The notes under the pieces were generated by a model. It did no database searches. It had not been told where the DNA came from and saw only the letters and a list, made by a program, of their open reading frames with translations. A program made the position numbers and the translations under genes. Positions 56,790 to 64,000 of a stretch of 64,000 bases of DNA are shown one piece after another. The DNA is from Chryseobacterium sp. 3008163 (GTDB taxonomy: Bacteria > Bacteroidota > Bacteroidia > Flavobacteriales > Weeksellaceae), in NCBI RefSeq assembly GCF_003669035.1, contig NZ_CP033070.1, positions 2,294,001 to 2,358,000 of the forward strand, given 5' to 3'. How positions within the stretch are numbered: position 1 is the first letter of the stretch; the number at the start of each line of letters is the position of its first letter.

Positions 56790-57137
56790 ATGAACATAAA
56801 ACCTGATATATCCTGGGCAGAATTTGAAAAATTAGACATACGATGCGGAACGATTATTTCCGTGAATGATTTTGAAAAAGCCAGAAATCCTTCTTATCAG
56901 CTTGAAATCGATTTTGGAGATTTAGGAATTAGAAAATCAGCTGCACAGATCACGACACTTTACAATAAAGAAGAATTAGTTGGAAAACAGATTTTAGCAG
57001 TTGTAAATTTTCCTAAAAAACAAATTGCCAATTTCTTCAGCGAATGTCTGGTTTTGGGAGTTTATGGTGAAGATGCAAAAGATGTTACACTTTTATCACC
57101 TTCTCTTCCGACAAAAAACGGACTTCAGGTTGGATAA
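56790..57137 (+). CDS. csaA: CsaA-like tRNA-binding domain protein
   Basis: A 115-residue OB-fold protein of the tRNA-binding domain family (PF01588). It has the family pattern SWAEFEKLDIRCGTII, NPSYQLEIDFGDLGIRKSAAQIT and GKQILAVVNFPKKQIANFFSECLVLG. CsaA-type proteins are chaperone or export-related in some bacteria. First gene of a plus-strand set with the exonuclease gene (27 bp gap) and the SufT-like gene (3 bp gap). Confidence 0.88.
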   Translation: MNIKPDISWAEFEKLDIRCGTIISVNDFEKARNPSYQLEIDFGDLGIRKSAAQITTLYNKEELVGKQILAVVNFPKKQIANFFSECLVLGVYGEDAKDVTLLSPSLPTKNGLQVG

Positions 57138-57164
57138 TTTAATTTAAAAATTTCAAACACAAAT

Positions 57165-57866
57165 ATGATACAGAACATTCCTTTAGAAAAAGTTTTATTC
57201 CTTGATATTGAAACGGTTCCACTTTACGGAAATTGGGACGAAATTCCGGAAACCGAGCAGAAACTTTGGGATAAAAAAACAAGATATCAGCGCAAAGATG
57301 AAGTTTCAGCTGAAGACTTCTACGAAAGAGCTGGAATTATGGCAGAGTTCGGGAAAATCATCTGCATCACCATTGGAATGCTCGAGAAAAATGAAACTTT
57401 AAGAATAAAAAGTTTCGCCAATGATGATGAGAAAAAACTGCTGCAGGAATTTGGCGAACTGTTCAACAGTCCGAGGCTTCGGGATGTCATTCTCTGTGCA
57501 CACAACGGTAAAGAATTCGACTTTCCGTGGGTTGCGAGACGTTTTCTGATTAACGGAATGCAACCGCCAACCCCATTTCAAATGTTTGGAAAAAAACCGT
57601 GGGAAATCCCTCATCTTGATACGATGGAACTTTGGAAATTCGGAGATTATAAAAGCTATATTTCTCTGGAACTTTTAGCCCATGTTTTCGGAATTCCGAC
57701 CCCGAAAGACGACATTGACGGCTCAATGGTTTCATCAATCTACTACATAGAAAAAGACTTGCAGCGAATAGTCGACTATTGTGAAAAAGATGTCTTAACT
57801 TTGGCAAATATTTTCCGGCGTATGCGTCAGGAAGATTTATTGCAGAGAAATATCAATTTAGATTAA
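57165..57866 (+). CDS. 3'-5' exonuclease, DEDD type
   Basis: A 233-residue predicted exonuclease of the DnaQ-like RNase H fold (PF10108). DEDD motifs: LFLDIETVPLYGNW (Asp14, Glu16), ILCAHNGKEFDFPWVARRFLINGM, and YCEKDVLTLANIFRRM. It should be a cytoplasmic nuclease with unspecified DNA or RNA substrate. Downstream gene starts 3 bp after the stop. Confidence 0.9.
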   Translation: MIQNIPLEKVLFLDIETVPLYGNWDEIPETEQKLWDKKTRYQRKDEVSAEDFYERAGIMAEFGKIICITIGMLEKNETLRIKSFANDDEKKLLQEFGELFNSPRLRDVILCAHNGKEFDFPWVARRFLINGMQPPTPFQMFGKKPWEIPHLDTMELWKFGDYKSYISLELLAHVFGIPTPKDDIDGSMVSSIYYIEKDLQRIVDYCEKDVLTLANIFRRMRQEDLLQRNINLD

Positions 57867-57869
57867 CAA

Positions 57870-58196
57870 ATGAACTTTACAGACGATCAGATTGCCGACA
57901 TCGGTGAAGAAATTATAAGAGTACTAAAAACCGTTTATGACCCCGAAATTCCGGTGGATATTTACGAATTGGGATTGATTTATGACGTTCAGATTTCGGA
58001 AGAAGCCGATGTGAAAATCATCATGACCTTAACGAGCCCTAACTGTCCCGTTGCAGAAAGTCTGCCGCAAGAAGTAAAAGACAAAACTGCCGAAGTAGAA
58101 AATGTAAAAAGCGTAGATTTGGAACTTACTTTCGAACCAACTTGGAACAAAGACATGATGAGTGAAGAGGCAAAATTTGAGCTGGGAATGCTTTAA
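57870..58196 (+). CDS. SufT-like DUF59 metal-sulfur assembly factor
   Basis: A 108-residue MIP18/DUF59 protein (PF01883). Typical motif YDPEIPVDIYELGLIYDV (about 22-39) and a conserved Cys in LTSPNCPVAESLP (about residue 54). Such proteins (SufT/PaaD) assist maturation of Fe-S proteins. It is not in the suf operon (50 kb away) but follows an exonuclease gene by 3 bp. Ends before a terminator at 58217. Confidence 0.9.
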   Translation: MNFTDDQIADIGEEIIRVLKTVYDPEIPVDIYELGLIYDVQISEEADVKIIMTLTSPNCPVAESLPQEVKDKTAEVENVKSVDLELTFEPTWNKDMMSEEAKFELGML

Positions 58197-58216
58197 ATTT
58201 TCTTTAAAATAAATGA

Positions 58217-58243
58217 GGCTGTCATTTTTTGGCAGCTTTTTTT
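58217..58243 (+). terminator. Terminator after the SufT-like gene
   Basis: GGCTGTCA and TGGCAGC form a short hairpin with one mismatch, followed by a T run. Confidence 0.7.
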
Positions 58244-58334
58244 GATTCAAAAATTAATTTTAAACCATTAAGGTAATTAAATTGATAAGAAATATTAAGT
58301 TTGATTTCATCTTAAGATTACAGCATTAAATTAT

Positions 58335-59180
58335 TCATACGTCTTTAGAAATCTCTTTTCCTTCTCTTCTGCTCCATTCGCTCCACGAACCCACGTACAG
58401 ATTCGGAATTTCAAAACCAGCATAATCAAGAGCCAGAATTGTATGACAAGCAGTAACTCCGGAACCGCAGTGAATGATTAGTTTTTCAGGTTTACTTTCT
58501 AGTAATTTTAAATATTTCTCTCTTAAAATTTCAGGTTTCAGGAAATATCCATTCTCATCTAAATTTTCAGAAAAAGGAATATTAATTGCTCCGGGAATAT
58601 GTCCGGCAACTAAGTCTATCGGTTCAGACTCGCCTTTATATCGATAAGAATCTCTTACGTCAACTACAGCTGCAGAATCGTTTATTAATTCATTCTCAAC
58701 ACCTTCCAAGGTTGAAATTGGCAGAAGCCAATCTTTTCTGTCGATAATTTCAATTTTTTCAAAAGTTTCTTCGCCTGATGTAAACTCTAAACTTTCTTTT
58801 TCAGCTTCTTGAAATCCACCATCTAAAACCTGAACATTTTTTAAACCAAAAGCTTTCAGCATCCACCAGACTCTCGCTGCGGCATTCGCTCCATTTTTAT
58901 CATCATAAATTACAACGTGAGAATCTTCTGAAATTCCTAAACGAGAAATCGTTTCTCCAAACTTTTCAATGGTTGGAAGAGGATGTCTTCCGCCAAAAGC
59001 TGCATCTTCTCCAATTTCCGCCAAATCTTTATCTAAATCTACGAATCTTGCTCCTTGGATGTGTTTATTTAAATAGCTTTGATAAGCATCTTTTCCTACT
59101 CTTGCATCAAGAATAATTAAATTTTCGATTTGAATATTTTTCAATTCAGAAGCTGAAATTATTGGAGATATTTTGTTCAT
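58335..59180 (-). CDS. Sulfurtransferase (tandem rhodanese, thiosulfate/mercaptopyruvate type)
   Basis: A 281-residue protein of two rhodanese domains. The active-site loop is in the second: IHCGSGVTACH (Cys about residue 239), CGSGVT being typical of 3-mercaptopyruvate sulfurtransferases. Other motifs are FGGRHPLPTIEKF in domain 1 and AGHIPGAINIPFSEN in domain 2. It moves sulfur from a thiol donor to an acceptor, possibly cyanide or thiols. Starts 93 bp from the OsmC gene. Confidence 0.92.
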   Translation of the reverse strand: MNKISPIISASELKNIQIENLIILDARVGKDAYQSYLNKHIQGARFVDLDKDLAEIGEDAAFGGRHPLPTIEKFGETISRLGISEDSHVVIYDDKNGANAAARVWWMLKAFGLKNVQVLDGGFQEAEKESLEFTSGEETFEKIEIIDRKDWLLPISTLEGVENELINDSAAVVDVRDSYRYKGESEPIDLVAGHIPGAINIPFSENLDENGYFLKPEILREKYLKLLESKPEKLIIHCGSGVTACHTILALDYAGFEIPNLYVGSWSEWSRREGKEISKDV

Positions 59181-59239
59181 AGGAGCTTAGAATGAATTTA
59201 GGAAAATATAAATTATTTTTAAAATTACTGTAAAGTGTA

Positions 59240-59270
59240 AAAAAACAAAACCGCAGAAATCTCTGCGGCT
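59240..59270 (-). terminator. Terminator of the OsmC gene
   Basis: CCGCAGA (59251-59257) pairs with TCTGCGG (59262-59268) around AATC; on the minus strand a T-rich run follows. It lies just downstream of the OsmC stop (59274) and separates that gene from the sulfurtransferase gene. Confidence 0.85.
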
Positions 59271-59273
59271 ATA

Positions 59274-59675
59274 TTATTGATAAATGAAAATCATGGTCTG
59301 AACCAACTCTGGATGAAGGCTTCTCGCTACCGGACAATTGTGTGCGGTTTCTTCGATAAATGCCTTTTCATTATCTGAATACGTATCAGCAAAAACAAAA
59401 TTACAAACGATTTCTCCAATTCTTCTCGGCTCGGTTTTCATAATTTTCTGAAGCGTACAATACGCTCCGTCAATATTGATTTTTTTGTCTTTGCCTAAAA
59501 TGGCGATAGTTGTCAGCGCACATTCTGCTAAAGAAGTTGCACAAAGGTCAGTTGGTGAAAACTTCTCTCCTTTTCCGTGGTTATCGGTTGGTGCATCACT
59601 TTCGATGATGGTTCCTGACTGTAAATGTTCTGCTGAACATCTGAGTCCGCCGATGTATGTTATTTTTGATGTCAT
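59274..59675 (-). CDS. OsmC family peroxiredoxin-like protein
   Basis: A 133-residue OsmC/Ohr-type protein. Two reactive-type cysteines are seen, in SPTDLCATSLAECALTT (about residues 45-54), with a further Cys in HNCPVARSLHP near the end. OsmC-like proteins reduce organic hydroperoxides with thiol help. It lies 33 bp upstream of the HMG-CoA-lyase-like gene's stop on the same strand, so the two may be one transcript. Confidence 0.9.
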   Translation of the reverse strand: MTSKITYIGGLRCSAEHLQSGTIIESDAPTDNHGKGEKFSPTDLCATSLAECALTTIAILGKDKKINIDGAYCTLQKIMKTEPRRIGEIVCNFVFADTYSDNEKAFIEETAHNCPVARSLHPELVQTMIFIYQ

Positions 59676-59708
59676 ACTATTTTGAATAAAAATAAAAGCG
59701 ACAATATC

Positions 59709-60557
59709 TCAGAAATGAAAAATATCCTTCGCCCTGTTATAAGAACTTTCGAAATTCAGTAAGTTCAAATTGTGTTCCGCTTTTTCTACGCTCATGAAAT
59801 TGATCACCTGTTCGGTCGGCATATTTCCTACCAAGTCATCTTTTGCCATCGGACAACCGCCAATTCCTTTGATAGCAGAATCATATCTTCTGCAACCTTT
59901 ATCATAAGCAGCTTTCAATTTAGAATAAGAATCTTCGTAACGGTTGTGAAAATGCGCTCCAAAATCAATATTTGGATATTTTGAAGGAATTTTTTCGAAC
60001 AAAACAGAGATTGTTTCTGTTGTTGCAACTCCCGTAGTATCAGACAATAAAATGTTTTTAATTCCGATTTCAGAAAAACGGTTGGCCCAAAAATCTACAT
60101 CTTCCCATTTCCACATTTCACCGTAAGGATTTCCAAATGCCATGGAGAAATAAAGATTTAATTCTTTGCCTTCCCTTTTTGTAAGCTCAAGCATTTTAAC
60201 CACATCATTAAAAGCCTCTTCCTGATTTTTATTGGTGTTTCTGTGCTGAAAAGTTTCAGAAATTGAAAAAGGAAAACCTAAAATATCCACAGATGGATGC
60301 ATCAAAGCTTTCTCAGCTCCTCTGTAGTTTCCGATGATTGCAGAAACTTTGGTGTTGGATAAAGATTTATCGATATTTTCGACAACCTCAGCAGAATCAG
60401 CCATTTGCGGAATTGCTTTTGGAGACACAAAACTAAGACAATCTAGAACATCAAAACCCACTTCCATCAGCGAGTTGATATAATCGATTTTTTTGGCAGT
60501 CGGGATAAATTCTCCCCAACCTTGCATGGCATCTCTAGGACATTCTGTAAGAAACAT
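59709..60557 (-). CDS. Hydroxymethylglutaryl-CoA lyase-like enzyme
   Basis: A 282-residue DRE-TIM metallolyase. I choose ATG 60557 (MFLTECPRDAMQGW, with the family's EC-PRD-QG start) over the longer frame from 60614. Metal-site HxH is in GAHFHNRYEDSY, and the catalytic-Cys loop is GIGGCPMAKDDLVGN near the C-terminus. It splits HMG-CoA to acetoacetate and acetyl-CoA in leucine degradation. Two other leucine-pathway genes are not in this window. Confidence 0.92.
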   Translation of the reverse strand: MFLTECPRDAMQGWGEFIPTAKKIDYINSLMEVGFDVLDCLSFVSPKAIPQMADSAEVVENIDKSLSNTKVSAIIGNYRGAEKALMHPSVDILGFPFSISETFQHRNTNKNQEEAFNDVVKMLELTKREGKELNLYFSMAFGNPYGEMWKWEDVDFWANRFSEIGIKNILLSDTTGVATTETISVLFEKIPSKYPNIDFGAHFHNRYEDSYSKLKAAYDKGCRRYDSAIKGIGGCPMAKDDLVGNMPTEQVINFMSVEKAEHNLNLLNFESSYNRAKDIFHF

Positions 60558-60717
60558 TTTCACTTTTGATTTTCTCAAATATAATAAAACTAAAACAATT
60601 AGTTCTTTGTACAAAACAAAGCTAAGATTCTTTTGATAACCAATAATTTATATCTGATTTATAATTTCAATATCTCATATTCAAATACAAAAAACGTGTT
60701 CTCAGCATCAAATTTGC

Positions 60718-60725
60718 TAACTTTG
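60718..60725 (+). promoter_or_regulatory. Putative -7 element of pepT
   Basis: TAACTTTG matches TAnnTTTG, 19 bases before the ATG at 60745. Confidence 0.5.
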
Positions 60726-60744
60726 TTAAAATTTTAGACATCTA

Positions 60745-61992
60745 ATGAGTACAATCGAATTCAACGAAATGTGGAGAGAAAAATTACTGAACCGTTTTCT
60801 CAGCTATGTAAAAATATATTCAACCAGTGACGCAGAAAGCGAAGCGACACCTTCTACTGAAAGACAGTGGGACATCGCCAACTATATTGTAGAAGAACTA
60901 AAGACCATCGGTTTGGAAGATGTTTCTATCGATGACCACGGTTACATTATGGCTTATGTTCCTTCTAACTTGGAGAATGACAGTCAACCGACCATCGGAT
61001 TTATTTCACATTATGATACTTCACCGGATTTCAGTGGTGAAAATGTAAAACCTCAGGTTTGGGAAAATTATCAGGGTGAAGATTTAGTTTTAAATAAAGA
61101 AACGAACTTCACATTATCGCCTTCAAAATTTGAAAGCTTAAAAATGTATATCGGTCAGACTTTGATTACAACAGACGGAAATACCCTTCTGGGAGCTGAT
61201 GATAAAGCAGGTTGTGCTGAAATTGTAACCGCCGCAGAATATTTGATTGCTCATCCTGAAATCAAGCACGGAAGAGTGGCAATTGGTTTCACTCCGGACG
61301 AAGAAATCGGAAGAGGCGCACATAAATTTGATGTTACAAAATTCGGGGCAGAATTCGCTTATACAATGGACGGAAGTGAAGTTGGAGAGTTAGAATATGA
61401 AAACTTTAACGCAGCCGGAGCAGTGGTGAAAATCCACGGACTGAGCGTACATCCTGGTTATGCTTTCGGAAAAATGGTGAATGCGGGTCTTTTAGCTGCT
61501 GAATTTATTCAATTACTTCCGGCTAATGAAACTCCGGCTACAACAAAAGGTTTTGACGGATTTTATCATTTAATGGATATTACCGCTGATATTTCTGAGG
61601 CTAAACTTCAATACATTATCCGCGATCATGACGAAGAGAAATTTGAGGCGAGAAAGAAATTCATGGAGGAAAAAGTTGCTGAATTCAACCAAAAACATGG
61701 AGAAGGAACGGCTGAAGTGGAAATCAAAGAACAATATCGCAATATGAAGCAGCAATTTGAAGGCAAAATGCACATCATTGATCTTGCAGCAAAAGCCATG
61801 AAAGAAGCGAATATCGAACCTAAAATCAAAGCAATCAGAGGAGGAACAGACGGGGCTCAGTTATCTTATATGGGATTACCTTGTCCGAATATCTTTGCAG
61901 GTGGAATGAACTTCCACGGACCTTACGAATATGTAGCTTTGGAAAGTATGGAGAAAGCGCTTGAGGTGATTGTGAATATTGTGAAGGCGTAA
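60745..61992 (+). CDS. pepT: Peptidase T
   Basis: A 415-residue M20 aminotripeptidase. Metal and catalytic motifs: GFISHYDTSPDFSG (His-Asp), LLGADDKAGCAE (bridging Asp), FTPDEEIGRGAHKFD (catalytic Glu pair), and YTMDGSEVGELEYENFNAA. It removes N-terminal residues from tripeptides in the cytoplasm. Length matches E. coli PepT. Single gene ending in a strong terminator. Confidence 0.95.
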   Translation: MSTIEFNEMWREKLLNRFLSYVKIYSTSDAESEATPSTERQWDIANYIVEELKTIGLEDVSIDDHGYIMAYVPSNLENDSQPTIGFISHYDTSPDFSGENVKPQVWENYQGEDLVLNKETNFTLSPSKFESLKMYIGQTLITTDGNTLLGADDKAGCAEIVTAAEYLIAHPEIKHGRVAIGFTPDEEIGRGAHKFDVTKFGAEFAYTMDGSEVGELEYENFNAAGAVVKIHGLSVHPGYAFGKMVNAGLLAAEFIQLLPANETPATTKGFDGFYHLMDITADISEAKLQYIIRDHDEEKFEARKKFMEEKVAEFNQKHGEGTAEVEIKEQYRNMKQQFEGKMHIIDLAAKAMKEANIEPKIKAIRGGTDGAQLSYMGLPCPNIFAGGMNFHGPYEYVALESMEKALEVIVNIVKA

Positions 61993-62013
61993 TAAAATAA
62001 TTTAAAATCATAT

Positions 62014-62051
62014 TAAATCCCTGCTGCATTCGTAGCGGGGATTCTTTTTTT
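62014..62051 (+). terminator. pepT terminator
   Basis: AATCCCTGCT pairs with AGCGGGGATT (one mismatch) across GCATTCGT, followed by a T run. Confidence 0.88.
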
Positions 62052-62156
62052 CAAACAGAATTCACTTCTCGTCAAATCATCCTTACCATTCATCAAATAA
62101 AATTTCAAATCATCGCCTGCAGTTGTTGTTTTGCATCAGATTTTTAATAACATCTT

Positions 62157-62753
62157 ATGAAACAACGTTTTTTAGCATTAAGCTCATTATTTGTATGCAT
62201 TACTTGCTCGGTTGAAGCCAATGCACAGCAAACCCCGGCCTTCCACATCGGTATCAAAGGAGGAACTAATTTTACAAAAACATCTACTGAATCTTCCGGA
62301 ATCGAGGGGAAATATGGCTTGGGATATCAAGCTGGAGTGATGACAAGAGTAGATTTTAACCGTTTATATGTACAGGGAGAGGTTTTGTTCAACAAAAGAA
62401 AAACTTCTTACGAAATGAAAGACAGGAGTTCTTCAAAATTAAAGTGGAATTCCATTGATGTACCTATCGTCGTTGGTTATAAAATCGTCAACAACAAAGA
62501 TTTCAATATCAGGGCGTTTGCAGGTGGCGTTTACAGTTATGCTTTTAATGATAATTTATCTGCAACGAAAGCTCTTCAGGAAGGATTCAAAAAATTTGAT
62601 AAGTTCAACGTCGGGATCACAGGAGGCGTCGGAATGGATTATAAAAACTTCTCCGTTGATCTTCGTTATGAGACAGGATTATCCAGCATCAGCAAGGAAT
62701 TTAAATCTAAACCTCACAGCTTTTCACTGGGAATAGGATATTTCCTGTTCTAA
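62157..62753 (+). CDS. Outer-membrane beta-barrel protein (porin/PorT-like)
   Basis: A 198-residue exported protein with a signal peptide (cleaved near SVEANAQ). The rest alternates like a small 8-strand barrel: FHIGIKGGTNFTKTS, YGLGYQAGVMTRVDFNRLYVQGEVLFNK, WNSIDVPIVVGYKIV, FNVGITGGVGMDYKNFSVDLRYETGL, and an aromatic end (SLGIGYFLF) as in outer-membrane proteins. Family PF13568-like. Role unknown. Followed by a terminator. Confidence 0.88.
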   Translation: MKQRFLALSSLFVCITCSVEANAQQTPAFHIGIKGGTNFTKTSTESSGIEGKYGLGYQAGVMTRVDFNRLYVQGEVLFNKRKTSYEMKDRSSSKLKWNSIDVPIVVGYKIVNNKDFNIRAFAGGVYSYAFNDNLSATKALQEGFKKFDKFNVGITGGVGMDYKNFSVDLRYETGLSSISKEFKSKPHSFSLGIGYFLF

Positions 62754-62774
62754 AAACTTAAATTATCTTTACGT

Positions 62775-62810
62775 ATTAGAAACTGCAGTTTTGCGGTTTC
62801 TAATTTTTTA
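62775..62810 (+). terminator. Terminator after the barrel gene
   Basis: ATTAGAAACTGC pairs with GCGGTTTCTAAT around AGTTTT, followed by a T run. Confidence 0.88.
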
Positions 62811-62831
62811 TAAATCTACCTTGCTCAATCT

Positions 62832-63896
62832 ATGACAAAGCCTTTAGTCTTAAAAAAACATATATTAATTATCATTTTCTGGCTTGTTTTCGGGATGGCG
62901 ATCTGGATGCAGATTCAGGTTGACGCCGGAATGTATAATGCCTTTATACAGACTTCTATCATCCTGATAAGTTCTTTTATTTTTGCTCATTTCTTAACCG
63001 ACAAACTTCTCCCAAAAGCACTGATTTCCAAAAAGATGAATCAGTTTTTAGTAGAAGCCGGAATTGTAATTATTTTACTGAGTTTTATATTCTCGTTTGT
63101 CTTTGCTTATATCAATATTGACGCGCAGACTCCTCTTCCGCCAAGTTTCTCGGGGCATTTGGCTGTCTTATGGAAAGGTTTTTATTTATCAATTCCTGCA
63201 TCGCTTCTCATTATCGGAACTGCTTGTGGAATAAGGTTTTATCTTGAACACGGAAAAATAGAACGGGATCATATTTTATTACAGCAGGCACATTTGGAAA
63301 GTCAGCTTAAACTATTACAGGATCAGATCAATCCGCATGTGATGTTCAATGTTTTGAATCACATTCATATTTTAATGAAAACGAATACGGAGCTTGCTTC
63401 TTTTCTGTTGTTAAAATTTTCTGATATTCTGCGGTATCAATTGTATCACTGCAATAAAAATCAGGTTATGGTCAACCAGGAAATTCAATATCTCCAAGAT
63501 CTGGTGGAAGTTGAAAAATTGAGATGGGGAAATGAACTAGATGTAAAAGCCACCTGGGATATTAATAATAAAAAAGCTTTCATTGCTCCTCTTCTGCTCG
63601 TTCCATTTATAGAAAATGCTTTTAAATATGTTTGTCGTTTGCCCGGACACAAAGGCTACATCATCATTTCATGTAAAGAAAAAGACAATACGCTTTCCTT
63701 TTATGTTGAAAATTCTTATTCAAACATCACCACTTACAAAAAGAAAGACAGCGCACACGGAATCGGCCTTCAAAATGTAAAAAAACGGCTAAATCTTCAA
63801 TATCCGGATTCACACACGTTAAAAATCGAATCTAATGATGACATCTACAAAGTTTCTTTAACTTTAAAATTATCCCAAGAAAATGACGAACAATAA
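62832..63896 (+). CDS. LytS/YehU-type sensor histidine kinase
   Basis: A 354-residue membrane kinase. Four hydrophobic helices lie in the first ~145 residues, then a His-kinase domain with the phospho-acceptor His in LQDQINPHVMFNVLNHIHIL (about 168-187; NPHFLFN in most relatives), and an ATP-binding domain with PFIENAFKYV (N box) and HGIGLQNVKKRL (G box). It should phosphorylate the LytTR-type regulator encoded next; their genes overlap by 14 bases. Signal unknown. Confidence 0.92.
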   Translation: MTKPLVLKKHILIIIFWLVFGMAIWMQIQVDAGMYNAFIQTSIILISSFIFAHFLTDKLLPKALISKKMNQFLVEAGIVIILLSFIFSFVFAYINIDAQTPLPPSFSGHLAVLWKGFYLSIPASLLIIGTACGIRFYLEHGKIERDHILLQQAHLESQLKLLQDQINPHVMFNVLNHIHILMKTNTELASFLLLKFSDILRYQLYHCNKNQVMVNQEIQYLQDLVEVEKLRWGNELDVKATWDINNKKAFIAPLLLVPFIENAFKYVCRLPGHKGYIIISCKEKDNTLSFYVENSYSNITTYKKKDSAHGIGLQNVKKRLNLQYPDSHTLKIESNDDIYKVSLTLKLSQENDEQ

Positions 63897-64000
63897 TCTT
63901 CCCAAAATGAAATGCTTAATTATAGATGATGAGCCGTTAGCGAGATTTCATCTGAAAGAAATGGCAGATCAAATTGATTTTTTAGAGGTTGTAGATACTT
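63883..64000 (+). CDS. LytTR-type response regulator, partial
   Basis: The window ends inside this gene; 39 codons are visible. The sequence MKCLIIDDEPLARFHLKEMA has the acidic pair of a receiver domain (IIDDEPLAR), usual in LytR/AlgR family regulators paired with LytS-like kinases. It begins at ATG 63883, overlapping the kinase stop by 14 bases; ATG 63907 is an alternative start, 8 codons later. The C-terminal domain is beyond the window, so LytTR is inferred from the kinase type. Confidence 0.82.
   Translation, partial: MTNNNLPKMKCLIIDDEPLARFHLKEMADQIDFLEVVDT

Noticed and set aside
59709..60614. Longer start of the HMG-CoA-lyase-like gene at 60614
   Set aside because: The 19 extra residues do not match the family, while ATG 60557 gives the usual LTECPRD start.
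1..64000. CRISPR array, tRNA, rRNA or prophage genes
   Set aside because: No short direct repeats with regular spacers, no cloverleaf-like or rRNA-like sequence, and no phage structural or integrase genes were seen on either strand.

Overview
The window looks like chromosomal DNA of a low-GC flavobacterium of the Chryseobacterium type (Bacteroidota, Weeksellaceae). The grounds are AT-rich DNA, type IX secretion (T9SS) C-terminal sorting domains, GLPGLI, DUF3078 and S46 dipeptidyl-peptidase families, a SUF operon, Bacteroidota promoters of the TTG-N19-TAnnTTTG kind, and weak Shine-Dalgarno sequences. I found no rRNA, tRNA, CRISPR array, prophage or complete insertion sequence.

Layout. 1-2855: YgiC/YgiB-like envelope genes, a lipoprotein, a YpfJ-type zinc metallopeptidase and a GLPGLI protein. 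2965-7655: the Fe-S assembly operon sufA-sufB-[GxxExxY cassette]-sufC-sufD. The cassette is about 630 bp, carries a nuclease-like GxxExxY gene, and is bounded by ~90-bp imperfect inverted repeats. 7674-9797: two tandem DUF3078 paralogues with matching terminators. 9985-13448: rhomboid protease, dprA, gdhA. 13621-19324: amidohydrolase, LytTR regulator, YkgJ protein, Kir-type potassium channel, truncated haemoglobin, Ca2+/H+ antiporter. 19390-27641: a minus-strand run with DUF6122, three envelope proteins of unknown role, AlkD-like glycosylase, Na+/H+ antiporter, DUF4919 and HflX. 27852-31303: an exported-protein operon with a T9SS protein and a large Gly/Asn-rich repeat protein. 31368-37265: META protein, DPP7-type S46 peptidase, and two divergent AraC-type regulators. 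37691-50459: a surface-protein island with a 2839-residue protein containing two near-identical 1.27-kb repeats, a small exported partner, two small orphan HTH proteins and an RCC1-repeat T9SS protein. 50615-58196: lipoprotein, YifB ATPase, T9SS protein, ECF sigma factor with a membrane partner, DUF4840-like lipoprotein, CsaA-like protein, exonuclease and a SufT-like protein. 58335-61992: sulfurtransferase, OsmC, HMG-CoA-lyase-like enzyme, peptidase T. 62157-64000: beta-barrel protein and a LytS/LytR-type two-component system cut by the window end.

Eight apparent one-base losses, each in a homopolymer of 4-7 bases, break seven otherwise good genes (sufD, a DUF3078 gene, the amidohydrolase, the Gly/Asn-rich protein twice, the TPR-AraC regulator, the RCC1 protein and a T9SS protein). 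In each case one added base restores a family-consistent protein. The simplest reading is homopolymer under-calling in the assembly. I annotate these as whole genes with the break noted.

The best candidates for new biology are the inverted-repeat GxxExxY cassette inside the suf operon, the near-identical repeats in the giant surface protein, and the orphan HTH gene pair preceded by a 19-bp inverted repeat.
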